The notes beneath the pieces are model-generated. The model made no database searches and was not told where the DNA came from. It was given only the letters and a program-made list of their open reading frames with translations. From contig DLHP01000043.1 in assembly GCA_002483285.1 (NCBI GenBank), positions 216,680 through 280,679 on the forward strand: 64,000 bases of DNA, given 5' to 3'. Shown here in pieces: positions 51,712 through 60,320 of the stretch. The stretch is from Flavobacterium sp. UBA7665. GTDB taxonomy: Bacteria > Bacteroidota > Bacteroidia > Flavobacteriales > Flavobacteriaceae. The translations under genes were made by a program, and so were the position numbers. Positions within the stretch are counted from its first letter, which is position 1, and every line of letters begins with the position of its first letter.

Positions 51712-53202
51712 TTAAGTCGCTTTTTGCAAGGCATCTGCGATGTTTCGGTCGTTGCTGAGCCTTGGGATTTTATTTTGTCCGCCGAGTTTCCCAATGGATC
51801 GCATATAATCCTGGAAACCGTTCCGGGCAATTTTGGTAAGGACCAACGGGCGCAAAACCTTGCCCGAAATCAAGTCGTCGTAGTAGGTGTTTTGTTGCGT
51901 CATGGCATGGTCAATAGCTGAGGCAAAGGCGTCTAAATCCTCTGGTTCGTTTTCAAACTCAATCAGCCATTCGTGATAGGGCAAACCTTGGGTTGGCGTA
52001 ATTTGGGGCGCGACAGTAAATTCATTAATTCGAACCGCTGTTCCCGCGATCGCTTGTTGTAAGGCCTGCTCCACTTCGGTCGCAATGACATGTTCGCCAA
52101 AGGCCGAAATGAAATGCTTGATGCGTCCCGAAACAATAACGCGGTAAGGCTGGATCGACGTGAATTGAACAGTGTCGCCAATATTGTAACCCCACAATCC
52201 GGCGTTGGTAGAGATAATCATCACGTAGTTTACGCCGATTTGGACTTCTCCGATGGAGTACCTGCGTGGGTTATCGGCAAAAAATGCATCCGATTGGATA
52301 AACTCATAAAAAATACCCGAATCCAGAAGCAGCAGCATGCCTTTGGCGGTTTGCGAATCCTGGTAGGCAAAAAATCCTTCCGAAGCCGGAAACAGTTCTA
52401 TGCTGTCTACTTTTCTCCCGATCAGGTTTTCAAACTTGGCGCGGTAGGGTTCGTAATTGACGCCGCCGTATATGAAAAGGTTGAAGTTTGGGAACAATTC
52501 ACCCACCGGTTTGCCCGATTTCTGGCGCAGTTTCTCAAAATACATCTGCACCCACGACGGAATGCCCGAAATCACGGTCATGTTTTCTTCTATCGTTTCC
52601 CAAACGATGGCATCTACCTTGGTTTCCCAGTCTTCAATGCAATTGGTTTCCCACGAAGGCAGTCGGTTTTTTTGCAGGTATTTGGGCACGAAATGCGCAA
52701 CGATACCCGAGAGTCGCCCGAATTTGATGCCGTTCTTTTTTTCAAGCATGGGGTTGCCTTGCAAGAAAATCATCTTGCCATTGACAAAATCGGCGTTGCC
52801 TGTTTCATTAACGTAATGCAGAATGGCGTTGCGGGCCGCCTGGATGTGAAACGGCATCGATTCTTTGGTAAGCGGGATGTATTTGACGCCCGATGTGGTC
52901 CCCGAAGTCTTGGCAAAATAAAGCGGCTTGCCTTTCCATAAAATGTCTGGCTCGCCTTTGACGACCTTGTCCACGTAGGGTTTCAACGCTTCGTAGTCGC
53001 GAACGGGGACTTGCCTGGCAAAATCGGCGAATGATTTTATCGATTCAAATTGATGGTCTTTTCCAAAAGCAGTATGCTTGGCCTGCGCGATTAAACTATC
53101 GAATACACGCTGTTGCGCCGCCACGGGTTGTGCGCTCCAAATTTTGGTTTTGTTGACAATTTGTTTGGCAAACAGCTTGGCGGCGATGGATTTTATTGAC
53201 AT
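51712..53202 (-). CDS. GH3 auxin-responsive promoter family protein (adenylate-forming)
   Basis: This protein of about 496 residues belongs to the GH3 family of acyl-adenylate-forming amidosynthetases, known from plants and widespread in Bacteroidota. The ATP-binding loop is FAKTSGTTSGVKYIPLT near residues 100-117. YGGVNYEPYRAKF and SEGFFAYQD follow. The bacterial substrates are unknown. The ATG at 53202 was chosen because the upstream M23 gene ends at 53204; five earlier codons would overlap it. It forms a run with M23 upstream and the carboxypeptidase-regulatory-domain protein downstream. Confidence 0.92.
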   Translation of the reverse strand: MSIKSIAAKLFAKQIVNKTKIWSAQPVAAQQRVFDSLIAQAKHTAFGKDHQFESIKSFADFARQVPVRDYEALKPYVDKVVKGEPDILWKGKPLYFAKTSGTTSGVKYIPLTKESMPFHIQAARNAILHYVNETGNADFVNGKMIFLQGNPMLEKKNGIKFGRLSGIVAHFVPKYLQKNRLPSWETNCIEDWETKVDAIVWETIEENMTVISGIPSWVQMYFEKLRQKSGKPVGELFPNFNLFIYGGVNYEPYRAKFENLIGRKVDSIELFPASEGFFAYQDSQTAKGMLLLLDSGIFYEFIQSDAFFADNPRRYSIGEVQIGVNYVMIISTNAGLWGYNIGDTVQFTSIQPYRVIVSGRIKHFISAFGEHVIATEVEQALQQAIAGTAVRINEFTVAPQITPTQGLPYHEWLIEFENEPEDLDAFASAIDHAMTQQNTYYDDLISGKVLRPLVLTKIARNGFQDYMRSIGKLGGQNKIPRLSNDRNIADALQKAT

Positions 53203-53203
53203 A

Positions 53204-54070
53204 TTATTCAAATTCAATAAATTGTGTGGGATCTATGGGATAGCCGTCTTTCCAAAGTTCAAAATGCAAATGCACGCCTGTGGATTCTTGTCCGGTTGCG
53301 CCCGCCAAGGCAATGACCTCTCCGGTTTTCACCACATCGCCTTGTGTTTTGGTCAGTGAAGCGGCGTGCTTGTAGGCCGATATAAAGCCGTTGTTGTGGC
53401 GGATGATGATGACGTTCCCGGTGCTTGGTGTCCAGTCGGCAAAAATAACCGTACCGTTCAAGGTGGCTTTGATGGGTGTGTTTTTGGCCAGCGCAACGTC
53501 TACGGCAAAGTGTTTTTTACGGCGGTCAAACGGATCGGTAATCGGGCCTTTAACCGGCGGAAACAATACAATGCTCACTTTGGATTGCGCCTTTTCAAAC
53601 AGGTTGTATTTGTCTTCGTCGGCTACTTGTTCGCGTAGCTTGAGGTCGGCTTCGGAAGGTTTCAAGTCTGGTTTTTGGGCCTCCAGCGGCGTGGCCATGA
53701 TAGAATCTTTGTTGAGTTTGGCGTAATCCAAATCGCCGGTAAGTACTCTTTTGATCGATGCCATATAAGCCTCGTTTTTTTGAAGCGCAATACTGAGCGA
53801 GTCGGATTTAATGGCCAGTTCTGTGGCATCCCGCTTGAGTTTGCTCGAGGCATAGCCGGGAATGTATTCGCGCAGCGGCGTAAAAGCAATGATATAAGTC
53901 GTAATAAAAATGATCAGCACCGCGCCTACACTGGCCACGACAAACACATTCATCAAGGTGAGCTTTAGGGAAAAGATTTCCTCAAAAGTGTCTTCATTCA
54001 AAATGACCAGGCGGTTTTTGGTGAAGAGTTTTTTCTTGATTTGTTTGCGTTTGAGCCGTTTTTCGGACAT
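53204..54070 (-). CDS. M23 family metallopeptidase
   Basis: This 288-residue protein has one N-terminal membrane helix (about residues 40-64) and a helical linker. The C-terminal LytM/M23 domain has the zinc motif HFAVDVA (His and Asp) and the HLHFEL motif near the end, with the FADWTPSTGNVIIIRHNNG strand between them. All expected zinc ligands are present, so it is probably an active cell-wall endopeptidase facing the periplasm. It is divergent from tatA and heads the run M23-GH3, a common flavobacterial arrangement. Confidence 0.93.
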   Translation of the reverse strand: MSEKRLKRKQIKKKLFTKNRLVILNEDTFEEIFSLKLTLMNVFVVASVGAVLIIFITTYIIAFTPLREYIPGYASSKLKRDATELAIKSDSLSIALQKNEAYMASIKRVLTGDLDYAKLNKDSIMATPLEAQKPDLKPSEADLKLREQVADEDKYNLFEKAQSKVSIVLFPPVKGPITDPFDRRKKHFAVDVALAKNTPIKATLNGTVIFADWTPSTGNVIIIRHNNGFISAYKHAASLTKTQGDVVKTGEVIALAGATGQESTGVHLHFELWKDGYPIDPTQFIEFE

Positions 54071-54277
54071 AAGCTGGGTTTATCTGCAAATATAACAATT
54101 AATGTGGTCGCCTAGCCAAGCGATGGGCTTGGGTAAAAATAGCCGTTGTGCCTTGACTTTTGAGATTTAACGCGGCCAAATCATAAATATTTGCCAACTT
54201 CTAAAAACTATTTCGGGATTTTGTACGTACATTTGTATTCTAATTACACACTTGCCTCGGCAACAAATTATTACATC

Positions 54278-54454
54278 ATGGGAAGATTAGGTATGACAGA
54301 AATCCTCGTAATTTTAGCAATTGTATTGTTGCTTTTTGGAGGTAAGAAAATTCCGGAACTTATGAAAGGCTTAGGTAGCGGCGTCAAAGAATTCAAGAAC
54401 GCGGCCAAAGACAATGACCAACCGGCAGCCAAGAAAGAAGACGAAACAAAATAA
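54278..54454 (+). CDS. tatA: Twin-arginine translocase subunit TatA/TatE
   Basis: This 58-residue protein has the TatA layout: a short N-terminus, a membrane helix (ILVILAIVLLLFG), the conserved FGGKKIPELMKGLGSGVKEFK hinge and amphipathic helix, and a charged tail. It forms the Tat pore for folded proteins in the inner membrane. The ATG at 54278 starts the conserved MGRLGMTE; the open frame runs 29 codons further upstream with no Tat similarity. TACATTTG (54228-54235) upstream is an exact -7 match. tatC is not in the window. Confidence 0.95.
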   Translation: MGRLGMTEILVILAIVLLLFGGKKIPELMKGLGSGVKEFKNAAKDNDQPAAKKEDETK

Positions 54455-54483
54455 AAAGTGTCCCAACGGGACATTTTTTTTTT
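54453..54483. terminator. Terminator between tatA and the methyltransferase gene
   Basis: TGTCCC (54459-54464) and GGGACA (54468-54473) form a 6-base stem with a 3-base loop. It is flanked by an A-run on the left and a long T-run on the right. It follows the tatA stop and precedes the end of the convergent methyltransferase gene, and can serve both. Confidence 0.88.
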
Positions 54484-54487
54484 GCCT

Positions 54488-55117
54488 TTACTTTTGCGCA
54501 ATCAGAATCAAATCGATTGTTTGGCTACCATCCTTTTCGGGATAATCCTGTCTTTTAGTCTTTAGGATTCTAAATCCGGCGGCTTGCAAAGCGTCCACTA
54601 AAAATACCTTCGGGTAATAATGCATGTAAATTTCGTCTCCGGTACTTCCTTTCCTGAATCCCGACATTTCATAGTCATCTTCCATCGTACTCAGGTACAA
54701 TAGGCCGCCGTCATTCAAAGTAGCGTTCGCGGCCACAATCAAACGCGAGACTTCGTCCTTTTCCAGATAAGGCAGGCAAAAACCACACATAATGCCATCG
54801 TATTTTGCGTCGTGGCTTGCCAGTTCTCGGCAGTCCATTAGTTGAAATTGGGCAGTTGGGTTGTTGATTGCCGCCAACTCGATCATCTTGGGCGCTAGGT
54901 CGGTGCCGAGTATTTTAAAATCGGGGCGTTGGTCAAGCAAATATTTGGTAATGTTTCCGGGGCCACAAGCGAGTTCTAAAATCCTCGCATTTTGCGTTGG
55001 CAGGTTTTCACAAAACCAATCGAGTGTGTCGTGGTACAAGGCCACATCCATGTATTTTTCCTGGTAACCGTGGGCGAGTTTGTCGAAAAGCGCCACGGCA
55101 ATTTTATTTTTGTCCAT
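54488..55117 (-). CDS. Class I SAM-dependent methyltransferase
   Basis: This 209-residue methyltransferase has motif I as ILELACGPGNITKYLL (about residues 42-57). ILGTDLAPKMIELA and the IMCGFCLPYLEKDE segment follow. It resembles small-molecule methyltransferases with no further specificity visible. It is convergent with tatA, and 53 bases separate it from the GT9 gene upstream. Confidence 0.88.
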   Translation of the reverse strand: MDKNKIAVALFDKLAHGYQEKYMDVALYHDTLDWFCENLPTQNARILELACGPGNITKYLLDQRPDFKILGTDLAPKMIELAAINNPTAQFQLMDCRELASHDAKYDGIMCGFCLPYLEKDEVSRLIVAANATLNDGGLLYLSTMEDDYEMSGFRKGSTGDEIYMHYYPKVFLVDALQAAGFRILKTKRQDYPEKDGSQTIDLILIAQK

Positions 55118-55170
55118 CGGATGGTTATTTTCGATGGCAAATTAATAAAAATCGGGCTTGCCTTTTAAGA

Positions 55171-56217
55171 TCAATGTTTGTCGATTGCGTTTCGGATTAT
55201 GCGCATGGATTCATCGGTGCTGCTCATGTTCGTGTTGATGCCTTTGCTATGTGGGCCAAACGGTTGGTACTTGCCCATATCACTCACAGAAAACAGTCCG
55301 ATGGTGGGCACGCCCGAAGCGCTTGCAAGGTGCATGATTCCGCTGTCTGCACCAACAAAAACTGCTGTATGGGCCAAGACTGCTGCAATCTGACGAACGT
55401 CCTTGCTGTAAAATACCGGCGCGCGAAAACCGATTTGCGATACATTCTCGGCCGGCAATACCTCAATGATGTTGAAGTCTTTGAATTCCTGTTGGAGCCT
55501 TTCGTAAAAAGCGGTCCACCACTCCTCAGAATATCGCTTGGCACCAGTAGCATAAGTAAAAATGGCGATGCTGCGACGGTCGTTATTGACAAGTTGTGAA
55601 AGGATTTTTCTTCCTTGGTCAAGTTCGGCTTGGGTAAGGCGGATGTTTAAATTTGAAATTTCTTTGTGGTCTGTGGCAATGCCGAGGTTGCTCAGGTATT
55701 CCCTGAAATGAAAAACGGGCTGCATGGCCAAATGCAACAGTTGCTTATCTTGCGAGGGAATGGGCGTGTTGGCAAAAATTTTATGCCTCGATTTCGCCAA
55801 TCGGGTAGACAGTTTGCCTGAGGCCGATTGGCCATCTACATTGATCACCAAATCATAATCGTGTTGGCGCAAAGCCATCCAGGTAGCGAGGTATTGGCCC
55901 AATTGCTTGAACGGTTTTCCCGGGAGTGCGATGATGCGCTCTATGTTGCGGTAATTGCCGAACAGTGTTTTGGCGTGGCCGCCGCGCACGAAAAGATCAA
56001 TCTTACAATCGGGAAAAGCCTTTATGATTTCCTGAACCAATGGCGTGATAAGCAACAGGTTTCCGAGCCTGTTGTTGGGCCGGCTGATAAGTATGCGTTT
56101 TATTTTATCCTTTTCCTTGGGATCAATCCTCACATTTGTAGCAATATGCCCGATTGGCTCTGTGAGACTATGCATCACAGCCCTCCTAAATTCGTTGATT
56201 CTGTTGGATAACACCAT
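55171..56217 (-). CDS. Glycosyltransferase family 9 (second heptosyltransferase-like)
   Basis: This 348-residue GT9 protein has RILISRPNNRLGNLLLITPLV near residues 38-58, where the usual RxxxxGD region is replaced by PNNRLGN. VGADSGIMHLASASGVPTIGLF near residue 300 is the donor-binding segment. It should act in lipopolysaccharide core or O-chain assembly on the cytoplasmic face. Unlike the GT9 gene at 464-1501 it starts with an amphipathic extension of about 35 residues that could contact the membrane. It stands alone between the methyltransferase gene and tex. Confidence 0.87.
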   Translation of the reverse strand: MVLSNRINEFRRAVMHSLTEPIGHIATNVRIDPKEKDKIKRILISRPNNRLGNLLLITPLVQEIIKAFPDCKIDLFVRGGHAKTLFGNYRNIERIIALPGKPFKQLGQYLATWMALRQHDYDLVINVDGQSASGKLSTRLAKSRHKIFANTPIPSQDKQLLHLAMQPVFHFREYLSNLGIATDHKEISNLNIRLTQAELDQGRKILSQLVNNDRRSIAIFTYATGAKRYSEEWWTAFYERLQQEFKDFNIIEVLPAENVSQIGFRAPVFYSKDVRQIAAVLAHTAVFVGADSGIMHLASASGVPTIGLFSVSDMGKYQPFGPHSKGINTNMSSTDESMRIIRNAIDKH

Positions 56218-56340
56218 GATCTGCCCCCTTTCTTTTTGCGATTTTATAATTCTGATGTCAAGACCGAAAGCATTGACATTGCAAAATTATCGCGAAAAAA
56301 AAGAGGCGGTTTTCAGGATTTAGGGAATATCTTATAAGGT

Positions 56341-58476
56341 TTACAGGACCATACTGAGTTGGATGCGCTTTCGGTCTTCATCGACCTCTGTTACCTTGAC
56401 CTGCACATGTTGGTGGAGTTTGACCACCTCGTTCACATCGCTTACAAAACCAGCCTTGAGTTGCGAGATGTGTACCAAGCCGCTTTCCTTGATACCAATG
56501 TCTACAAAACAGCCAAAATTGGTAATGTTGTTGACAATCCCGGGCAAGACCATACCCGATTTAACATCCTTGATCGTTTTGACATTGGCGTCGAACTCAA
56601 AGACCTTGGCCGATTTCCTGGGATCAAGTCCCGGTTTTTCCAGCTCCTTGATGATGTCCTTAAGTCCCAGCAAACCGATGGTTGGCGTGACATAATTCTC
56701 GGCCTTGATTAAAGCCGTTTTTTCTTTGTTGGCAATGAGCTCACCCAACGAAAGCTTTAAATCCTTGGCCATTTTCTCAACGATTGGATAAGCCTCGGGA
56801 TGCACGGCCGAATTGTCGAGCGGATTTTTTGCGTTGGCGATCCTGATAAAAGCCACACCTTGCTGGTAAGCCTTTTCGCCCAAACGCGGTACTTTTTTGA
56901 GTTGCTTGCGGTCTTCAAACGGCCCGTTTTCTGAGCGGTAATTCACGATGTTTTCTGCGAGCTTCTCCCCGATCCCGCTTACATAACCCAGCAAATGCTT
57001 GCTCGCGGTATTGATGTTGATGCCTACCGAATTCACGCAGCGGATGACCGTCAAATCTAATTCTTCTTTGAGTTTGGATTGGTCTACATCGTGTTGGTAT
57101 TGTCCTACGCCTATGGCTTTCGGGTCGATTTTTACCAGTTCGGCGAGCGGGTCGGCAAGCCTTCTCCCAATAGACACCGAGCCGCGTACGGTCACATCGA
57201 AATTCGGGAATTCATCACGTGCGATTTTGGATGCCGAATACACCGACGCACCGGCTTCACTTACTACAAAAACCTGTAACGGCTTGTCGAAAGCGATTTT
57301 TTTGATGAAAAATTCGGTTTCACGCGAAGCGGTTCCGTTACCAATCGCGATCGCGTCAATCTTATACGAGTTGACCATCGATTGGATTTTTTTGAGCGCC
57401 ATGGTTTCTTCTTTTTGCGGCGCATGCGGGTAAATGGTTTCGTTGTACAGCAAATCGCCTTTTTCATCGAGGCAAACCACTTTACAACCGCTGCGAAACC
57501 CAGGATCGATGGCCAGGATGCGTTTTTCGCCGAGTGGTGGCGCGAGCAACAGCTGGCTTAGGTTGCTCGCAAAAACCTGGATCGAGTTGGCGTCGGCTTT
57601 GGCTTTGGCTTCCTGTAAGGCCTCGTTAGAAATGGCCGGCGCTAGCAACCGTTTGTAACTGTCTGTTATGGCCAATTCCAGGTGAGGCGTGGTATCGTTT
57701 TTTCTTTTGATGACGATTTGCGCGATCATGTCGATGGGATCTTCGCCCGAGGTTTCGGGATCTACCTCGACCTTAAGCTTTACGAATCCTTCGTTCTCTG
57801 CGCGCAGCATGGCCAGCAATCGGTGCGCGGGTGCTTTTGTGAGCGGTTCTGACCAATCAAAATATTGGTTGAACTTTTGCGCGTCCTCACTGTCTTTTTT
57901 GGTCTTGACCACTTGGGTGGAAATGCTGGCCTTGCGGTTGAAAACCCGACGCAATTGCTTGCGCACATAGATGTTTTCGTTGATCCACTCGGCGATGATG
58001 TCGCGCGCGCCTTGCAAGGCTTCATCTTCGTTTTTGACGTTGGCATTGAGGTAACGCGACGAAATAAAATCAATATCGTCGTTGTTTTGCGCCATGATGA
58101 TTTTGGCGAGCGGTTCCAGGCCATTCTCACGGGCCACATCGGCGCGGGTTTTCTTTTTCTTTTTGTAAGGAAGGTAGAAATCCTCGAGTTCTTGTAAATC
58201 AAAACTGGCATCGATTTTACTTTTTAGTTCGGGCGTGAGCGCCTTTTGCTCGTCGATGGATTTGAGGATGGTTTCCTTGCGTTTGAGAATTTCGTCGTAC
58301 TGTTTTTGGAGTTTGGCGATTTGCTCGATCACGACCTCGTCGAGGTTGCCGGTTTGGTCTTTGCGGTAACGCGAGATGAATGGGATGGTACAATCTTCGG
58401 CGAGCAGTTGTACCGTATTTTGGATGTTCTTTGTCGCGGTAGCGACCGTTTTTGAAATGAATTCGATGTTGGTCAT
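56341..58476 (-). CDS. tex: Tex family RNA-binding transcriptional accessory protein
   Basis: This 711-residue protein has the full Tex layout. The helical N-terminal domain holds TIPFISRYRKDQTGNLDE and FYLPYKKKKKTRA. A YqgF-like RNase H fold follows with ILAIDPGFRSGCKVV (about 320), then helix-hairpin-helix motifs with VNSVGININTASKHLLGYVSGIG split across 475-500. The C-terminal S1 RNA-binding domain has GMVLPGIVNNITNFGCFVDIG. Tex acts with RNA polymerase and nucleic acids in the cytoplasm. Length is slightly shorter than the enterobacterial protein but complete. Confidence 0.95.
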   Translation of the reverse strand: MTNIEFISKTVATATKNIQNTVQLLAEDCTIPFISRYRKDQTGNLDEVVIEQIAKLQKQYDEILKRKETILKSIDEQKALTPELKSKIDASFDLQELEDFYLPYKKKKKTRADVARENGLEPLAKIIMAQNNDDIDFISSRYLNANVKNEDEALQGARDIIAEWINENIYVRKQLRRVFNRKASISTQVVKTKKDSEDAQKFNQYFDWSEPLTKAPAHRLLAMLRAENEGFVKLKVEVDPETSGEDPIDMIAQIVIKRKNDTTPHLELAITDSYKRLLAPAISNEALQEAKAKADANSIQVFASNLSQLLLAPPLGEKRILAIDPGFRSGCKVVCLDEKGDLLYNETIYPHAPQKEETMALKKIQSMVNSYKIDAIAIGNGTASRETEFFIKKIAFDKPLQVFVVSEAGASVYSASKIARDEFPNFDVTVRGSVSIGRRLADPLAELVKIDPKAIGVGQYQHDVDQSKLKEELDLTVIRCVNSVGININTASKHLLGYVSGIGEKLAENIVNYRSENGPFEDRKQLKKVPRLGEKAYQQGVAFIRIANAKNPLDNSAVHPEAYPIVEKMAKDLKLSLGELIANKEKTALIKAENYVTPTIGLLGLKDIIKELEKPGLDPRKSAKVFEFDANVKTIKDVKSGMVLPGIVNNITNFGCFVDIGIKESGLVHISQLKAGFVSDVNEVVKLHQHVQVKVTEVDEDRKRIQLSMVL

Positions 58477-58665
58477 GACAATGTTGATTTTGAAAACGGC
58501 GGCCTTACCCCGGATGGCAGCGCAAAGCCTTTTCTATAAAAAAACCAGATTTTTGCCGATGCAAAACAGCGACCGCAGGAAGCTCATTTTGTGGCGTGCC
58601 AAAAATAGGTTTTTTTTGAAAAGCTTGCAGCGTACAGCCGGAAATGGTACAAATGAAAAATTAAT
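58477..58665. other. Intergenic region with dispersed-element-like core
   Basis: These 189 bases between rpiB and tex contain GATGGCAGCGCAAAGC (58513-58528). Its reverse complement differs at one of 16 positions from the sequence at 63962-63977 beyond the LysE-type gene. Read from the 3' end of the preceding gene, both copies have the same orientation. AAAACAG/CAAAAATAGG stretches and a T-run (58609-58617) also occur. No gene is visible here. Confidence 0.5.
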
Positions 58666-59097
58666 TTATTGGCAGGCGATTTTATTGACGCGATTGGCGT
58701 GTCGGCCACCTTCGAAAGCGGTGCTGAGGAAAGCGTCGACCATTTCTACGGCTTGCGGAATCGAGGTGAAACGCGCAGGAATGCTGATGATGTTGGCGTC
58801 GTTGTGTTGGCGTGCCAGTGTGGCAATTTCTTTGGTCCAGCAGAGTGCCGATCTTACGCCTTGGTGTTTATTAACAGTCATGTTGATGCCGTTGCCTGAA
58901 CCGCAGATGACGATGCCGAAATCGGCTTTTTTGGATTCGACGTCTGTCGCGACTGGATGCCCGAAATCGGGGTAATCGACGCTGTCTGTGGTGTCTGTTC
59001 CGTAGTTGGTGACGTTGTGCCCTTTGGATTGGAGCATGTCCACAATAGCTTTTTTGTAATCGGGACCGGCGTGGTCGTTTCCTATAGCAATGTTCAT
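58666..59097 (-). CDS. rpiB: Ribose-5-phosphate isomerase B
   Basis: This 143-residue enzyme interconverts ribose-5-phosphate and ribulose-5-phosphate in the pentose phosphate pathway. The N-terminus IAIGNDHAGPDYKKAI and the active-site segment GIVICGSGNGINMTVNK, with the catalytic Cys, are both intact. Length is typical. TAAATTTG (complement of 59137-59144) is an exact -7 match 39 bases upstream. It faces away from the DnaA-box-rich region on its right. Confidence 0.95.
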   Translation of the reverse strand: MNIAIGNDHAGPDYKKAIVDMLQSKGHNVTNYGTDTTDSVDYPDFGHPVATDVESKKADFGIVICGSGNGINMTVNKHQGVRSALCWTKEIATLARQHNDANIISIPARFTSIPQAVEMVDAFLSTAFEGGRHANRVNKIACQ

Positions 59098-59177
59098 TTG
59101 GATCTAATTTTTAGTTGTGGTGTTTGTTGTATGCTGCAAATTTACAGAAAGTTATCTTCGCGTATGGATAAAAGCTG

Positions 59178-59326
59178 TATTTTTGATTTGGACTAATAAA
59201 CAGAACATTATGAAAAAAATCGCGCTTTTTTTATCGTTTATCTGGATCTTTCTTTTCTGATCTGGTGTTATCAAGGACTTGCAAAGACCGCAATTGAAAT
59301 TCGTTTTGGTTGCGGTTTTTTTTTGC
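59178..59326 (+). ncRNA. Predicted short transcript with 16-codon ORF and UUCG hairpin
   Basis: A -7 element TATTTTTG (59178-59185) precedes an ATG at 59210 that opens a 16-codon frame (MKKIALFLSFIWIFLF, stop 59258-59260). A strong terminator at 59287-59316 follows. The result would be a transcript of about 130 bases ending just before the AT-rich region. It could be a small RNA, a leader peptide or a tiny membrane peptide. No -33 element is clear. No family was recognised. Confidence 0.5.
59287..59325 (+). terminator. 13-bp hairpin with UUCG loop and T-run
   Basis: The left arm ACCGCAATTGAAA (59287-59299) pairs fully with TTTTGGTTGCGGT (59304-59316), counting three G-U pairs, around a TTCG loop. 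It is followed by about nine T. This is a textbook intrinsic terminator on the plus strand. Confidence 0.9.
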
Positions 59327-59329
59327 TTT

Positions 59330-59870
59330 AAGCTGTAAGTAATGGCGTCGTTTTAAGGCTTAATGCTTGTTGCTTATTTGCTTAGAATTGCCCATTGTTA
59401 ATCGTTTTTCGCAATAGCTTGATTTTCAGTTAACTTTAAATTAACATGAATTGTTTATAAGTTAAGATAGAAAATAGGAAGTATTTTTTGGTGGTATCGG
59501 TAAAAATCGTAATCCAAAACCCGAACTACAAAACCAAATTTAGTTTGGTGATTTTTTGGATAAGTTTTGAGTGTAAAAATGCCTGTTGTTAACAAAAATA
59601 TGTGTGGTGATTTATCTACAAAAAGGAAAGGTTGAAGTTTGTTAACAGTTGTTGATGGTTTTAAAAAACAGGCTCAAAATGAAAGTATTATAACGCAATA
59701 ACGCTGTTGATAAATCGGTATAAATAACAATAACTACAAAAACAAGTACCTCGGGAGAAAGTTATAGCACTTATCAACACGCTATAATAACCACTATAAA
59801 TTAATATTAAATTTAAATTTCTTTTTGTTGTTTTTAATGAATGTTGAAAACTTTGGGAATTTATGATAGG
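59330..59870. other. AT-rich non-coding region with DnaA-box-like sites (candidate oriC)
   Basis: This 540-base gene-free stretch between rpiB and the DUF2007/rnr genes is very AT-rich. It holds TTATCAACA on the plus strand (59771-59779) and on the minus strand (complement of 59705-59713), plus TTATCTACA (59612-59620) and weaker matches at 59555-59563 and 59650-59658. A palindrome TTGTTAACAA lies at 59586-59595. The segment 59781-59850 is almost purely A/T and could be an unwinding element. Genes diverge from it on both sides. The origin call is inference. Confidence 0.5.
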
Positions 59871-60107
59871 TTAAACGATCTTAAGATTCGGCCCGTTGAG
59901 TTCGTCTAAGATTTTCCTTACTGTTTCAAAATCGTTGCGATGTATCTTAAGCCGTATGCCGCCAAGCGCGTTAGCATAAAACGGCGCCACCGATAATGTA
60001 GTCTCATTTTCAAAAAAATAAGCGATGTCTTCCTGTTCCAGGCGGTGTTTGAGTACGACAATTTCGTGCGTAAAATTAAACGTGGCTATTTTGATAAAAT
60101 CTTCCAT
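59871..60107 (-). CDS. DUF2007 domain-containing protein
   Basis: This 78-residue cytoplasmic protein matches the DUF2007 (putative signal-transducing) family, with FNFTHEIVVLKHRLEQEDI and the conserved middle ALGGIRLKI. No enzymatic residues are apparent. The ATG at 60107 starts MEDFIKIATFNF. The first 12 codons and flanking bases are duplicated at 60174-60210, so the gene has undergone a partial tandem duplication. It is divergent from rnr. Confidence 0.85.
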   Translation of the reverse strand: MEDFIKIATFNFTHEIVVLKHRLEQEDIAYFFENETTLSVAPFYANALGGIRLKIHRNDFETVRKILDELNGPNLKIV

Positions 60108-60129
60108 TATTGAATTGTTTTGAAGGTCA

Positions 60130-60210
60130 TTATGAGTACGCACGCTGTTCGCCCATTGGGCTCGGGCCGTGGTTAAAATTAAACGTGGCTATTGTGACAA
60201 AATCTTCCAT
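60130..60210 (-). pseudogene. Truncated duplicate of the DUF2007 gene 5' end
   Basis: Bases 60174-60210 match 60071-60107, the start of the DUF2007 gene, at 35 of 37 positions. The copy keeps the ATG and encodes MEDFVTIATFNF. It then diverges after the twelfth residue and stops after 26 codons at 60130. It looks like the broken remnant of a tandem duplication, or a template-switch copy. Whether the short peptide is made is unknown. Confidence 0.75.
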
Positions 60211-60320
60211 TTAGGTTGTTTTTGTTAAAGATAGGAAAGTTATTTTTTATTTAAATATTGCGGCCTCGCCCAATAACTGTGAACTATTTCGTAATTTTCA
60301 GCATTATTAGAAAAGATTAT

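Noticed and set aside
54191..54277. N-terminal extension of tatA
   Set aside because: TatA proteins begin directly before the membrane helix; the extension contains the -7 element TACATTTG.
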